Assembly (NCBI GenBank): GCA_029204225.1
Contig: CM055100.1
Coordinates: 32,453,645-32,517,644 of the forward strand
Length of the DNA: 64,000 nucleotides
Direction of reading: 5' to 3'
Origin: Diphasiastrum complanatum
Lineage: Eukaryota; Streptophyta; Lycopodiopsida; Lycopodiales; Lycopodiaceae
Positions 60,952 through 64,000 of this stretch are shown piece by piece (the stretch's first letter is position 1; the number at the start of each line of letters is the position of its first letter). The position numbers were made by a program, and so were the translations under genes. A model generated the notes under the pieces. The model did not search any database and was not told the origin of the DNA. It saw nothing but the letters and a program-made list of their open reading frames with translations.

Positions 60952-61091
60952 TGGATGGTGGAGCCACTCGTACTGGTTACGGCGTTTCAAGAAGCATTGA
61001 TGACTACATTTCCCATGGAGATCGAGTGTACAACGATCGTGGACCACGTGCAGATTTTCTTGGAGGTGGCTCGGATTTTTTGAGACCCGGG
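60952..61091 (+). CDS. Possible exon, frame uncertain
   Basis: After the acceptor at 60951, two readings are open. In phase 0, which would fit exon 2 at 55268, it gives WMVEPLVLVTAFQEALMTTF onwards, 43 codons to TGA at 61081; the three exons would then make a complete protein of 118 residues. In the next phase it gives VDGGATRTGYGVSRSIDDYI onwards, with a donor-like GTAGGA at 61092; this looks more protein-like but does not fit exon 2 directly. I cannot decide, and it may be unrelated. Confidence 0.3.
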
Positions 61092-64000
61092 GTAGGATTT
61101 TGGTGACCCACTTTTTGGGAATGTTATGTTTTGAGTTTGCTGCTGCTGTTCTTTTTGAGTTTGCCGCTCCGACTCAATTGGTCTTTCTTTATCCAAATCC
61201 TTGACAGTGGAAGTTATGTTCGTTGGTCCATTTTTTATGTGGGAATAGCATTATGATTAGCATTTGTTCATAGTATTTACTATTATTATGTATAAGTACT
61301 GAGAAATTTTGCTTGTTTTTATTTGCTCGGTTATTCAGGGATCCAAGTGTGTCAGTGAATGTTGGGACCATAAATTTCTCTGTAAACATAAAGAGAAACC
61401 TAGTCTCAATCATAATCCCAAATTTCGAGCTAAGAGCTACCTCAAAAGTGAATATGAGCTGTCTGTCTACATAAAGCCCCAATATGGTCATACTTGTGTC
61501 GCAAGGTCATGTACGGATAAATTTGATAATTGACATTGTATTCCCAAGTTTTCAACTAAGAATACTGCAAAATTGATGTGATGGTACATACTCATGTAGG
61601 TGCAGCTATCTGCCTTACAGGACTTAGGGACTGACTTGAGGTGAGTGTAACTGACAATGACCTTGTACTTTGCATTGTCATGGTAGTTTAGTTATAGCAT
61701 TGATAAATAGTTGTCGGCATCTTTGTCATAGCGAGTACAGGCATATTGGATTTTTGAGTATGATCAGAGAGTTTAATTTTCAGCAATTTAGTACTTTGCA
61801 TTCTAATGGTAGCTTGGTGATGACATCGATAGATAGTTGGTGGTGTCTCTGGCATGGCGGGTATATGGATTTATGATTTCTGAGTATGATCAGAGTCCAT
61901 TTCTTTGTAGTTGAGCTGTGGGAAAGTAAGATGTAATGTATTTTTGCCTCAAGAATGAGCCTATTTCTTGTGTTGAGTAAACACTGTCAACTGGTGGAGA
62001 TTAAAGGTAGCACCTCTTGTCAAGGTATTCAACAGAGGAGTGTGACAGACGAGGCTAGTTACAAAAGGGGCAGCAAGACCTCCCCATTATCATCTAGTAT
62101 ACAAAATACATCCCAAGGATCATGTAGTATACAAAATACCTGAAATTCAATTGTTCTGAATCTCTACTTGTGTGCAAAGTCTACAAAAGTCTCTCCTCTC
62201 TGATAATCCTTAAAATTTGCCAATTTCAGTCATTAGCTGGAGCGAAGATACTCTCAGATGGCCCATTGCAACCTGAAGGTTGTGTGTCATTTGCGAGCTG
62301 AGGTGCCCAGGTGGCTCACTAGATATTGTCTATTGATGAAAATGCTCTGGACACAAACATATATTGGCGAGTCTCCCATGTCCTTCAGATATATGCATAT
62401 CCAGCTGTATGTTGTCTTGTATATTATCCCTGAAAGGCCTAACTTGACAGAGATGAGAGTTTGGCCATGAATCATTGTTACTCAATGTTCCAAAATGCAT
62501 CCAGAACATACATTCTGGATCCTGTATGGAATTTTGTTGCATTTTCTTTCGGAATATTGTTTCTTAAAAGACCTGTTTGGCACGATTAGATATGGCAGCC
62601 AACCTATCAAATTTTTGGCAAAATCTGGTTTGAAAGTATTCTTCTCCGGCATCCTTTTTGTACATGAAGTAACTATGTAAGTTGCATTGGAACTTGGAAC
62701 AAAATAAATTTGTTGTACTTATTATAACCCAGCAACACTTCCAAAGGCTGCTTTGAATGAGTTTGAAGGAGGCACGATTAAAGGGTGCTTTGTGCACTTT
62801 GCCAAGCATAGTTCCAAGGCTATTTGAATGACTTTGGATTGCTTTCAAGTTGAGAATTGAGCTAGTACCAACTTAGCTGGTTTTGAGAAAGAAAAAACTT
62901 GGGTTTTGAGAGGAAAATGACACATTAGAAACTCAGTTCTAATCTTGAATTTATTCATATTGACCCAAAAGTCCAAGAATCACGATCTCTTAGAATATAC
63001 AACAAATTTGGAAGTTGAGTGATAGAGGAACTTCTAGATGTTTTAGAGATAAAGAACGCTCTAGAACACCATACAAGCAAAATAGGCACACACAAAATTC
63101 GCTAGATCAGAGAATTGAGCTATGTCTCAAAGTAAAGCTTGGTCACACTGATGTATGTCCACATATTTAGAGACATAAGCACCTTGAGATTCTTTTGCAT
63201 TCACTTGATGTCTCTCTGTACAATGGTAGAGTTTTTTACCCTGTATAGGTGCTTTCTTAATAAACTAGCACTTTGTGGTAGCCCAAGATCACGTACTACT
63301 AGTTATTCTCACTTCAGCTCGTGGGCCCGACATCCATTTAATCATAACAAAAGTACATCAAGTAGACTGATCAGGACTAACATAAAAAGAAACCACAACA
63401 TCAGACATCCATAATGTAGACCACACCCCAGCACTGTTGCCCACTATGCCTTTAGGGATTAGTTTCTTTTCTTTCACACTTGAAAACATGATGTACTATA
63501 GTGGCTCTCCAATCCTCAAGACTAGTGACCGCCTCTTGTTCACTGCATAAGTATGTCGAAATAATCATAACAAAAGCACGATTAGTTCATCTTCTACTAA
63601 ACACTTGAAAAAATGATTCACTATAATGGCTCATTAATCCGCATGATTAGTAAAAATGACCGACTTTTGTTGACTGTATAAGTATCTCCATCTTGCTCAG
63701 AGTGCCTCTTGCTTGTTGATCTTCTTGTAGGCCCACTTTTCTTTGATTGTCCTTTCTCAATAGTTTTTGGCAGTTTCAATTACTGGTCGAAATAAGGTGG
63801 GGGTGATGTCTTCCTGAATACTGGTGAGGCTGATCTACTTCTTTTCAATTTTCTTTTTTCTCCACATCACGGTAGCCACACTTATCCACAATACTGAAGC
63901 ACAATCCGAAAATCTACTTTCTTGTACTGCTTTTGCCATAATATTTCCAGGTACATACGATGTCTTTTGCAGCAAAGCAACACATCCATTCTTTCAAACT
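61092..64000. other. Unassigned stretch with local duplications
   Basis: No firm gene. A 126-base tandem duplication lies at 61665-61915 (GTACTTTGCATT to GAGTATGATCAGAG, twice, about 75 percent alike). A 29-base one with TAGTATACAAAATAC lies at 62095-62145. A looser repeat at 63475-63560 and 63600-63690 shares CACTTGAAAA-ATGAT and CTATA-TGGCTC. An exon-like piece after TTTCAG at 62230 (LAGAKILSDGPLQPEGCVSF) is short and unsupported. Confidence 0.4.

Noticed and set aside
62230-62475. Exon or small gene after the acceptor-like site at 62230
   Set aside because: Frames are short, disagree with each other, and show no motif.

Overview
This is plant nuclear DNA. The evidence is a class III peroxidase gene with the classic four-exon layout, Copia and Gypsy LTR retrotransposons primed by plant tRNAs (initiator-Met and Asp types), decayed LINE sequence, a hAT-type miniature transposon, and very long GA/CT, AC and TA microsatellites. 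The density and nesting of retroelements point to a large vascular-plant genome. I cannot tell fern, gymnosperm or angiosperm from this window. No prokaryotic, organellar or CRISPR locus is visible, and no tRNA or rRNA gene.

Layout. 1-10.1 kb: a chromovirus 3' end (Gypsy I); a minus-strand Copia remnant (K) that carries a 689-bp hAT-like element with perfect 8-bp target duplications; and a second chromovirus (Gypsy II) split inside its integrase zinc finger by a young plus-strand Copia (A) with near-identical LTRs and a 5-bp duplication. 10.1-17.4 kb: mostly unrecognised, with microsatellites, hairpins, a Copia gag scrap and a LINE 3' end. 17.7-19.2 kb: the peroxidase gene, the only gene here that looks clearly functional. 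20.4-23.4 kb: an LTR-like block and a truncated plus-strand Copia (B). 23.6-40.0 kb: a nest on the minus strand, in which Gypsy C sits in the gag of Gypsy D, Copia E sits in the leader of D with a complete 6,030-bp structure, and D itself abuts a Copia gag (I). 41.3-43.8 kb: three kinds of short degenerate tandem repeat. 43.8-52.8 kb: Copia H cut by the LTR of a pol-less Gypsy (F), then Copia G, then a candidate solo LTR. 52.9-57 kb: the largest microsatellites and the first exons of an unrecognised host gene (54.7-55.3 kb). 58-60.4 kb: an E-related Copia fragment (J) and a second hAT-like copy. 60.4-64 kb: a possible further exon, otherwise nothing identified.

The elements do not work together as a pathway; they record successive insertions. 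Two points stand out. Several elements kept good LTRs but lost their reverse transcriptase (A, E, K) or all of pol (F), so they look like derivatives mobilised by enzymes made elsewhere. And in Copia E the reverse-transcriptase region is replaced by about 1.1 kb of unrelated sequence, collinear parts of which recur in element J. That is the best candidate here for an undescribed non-autonomous retrotransposon family with an acquired segment.
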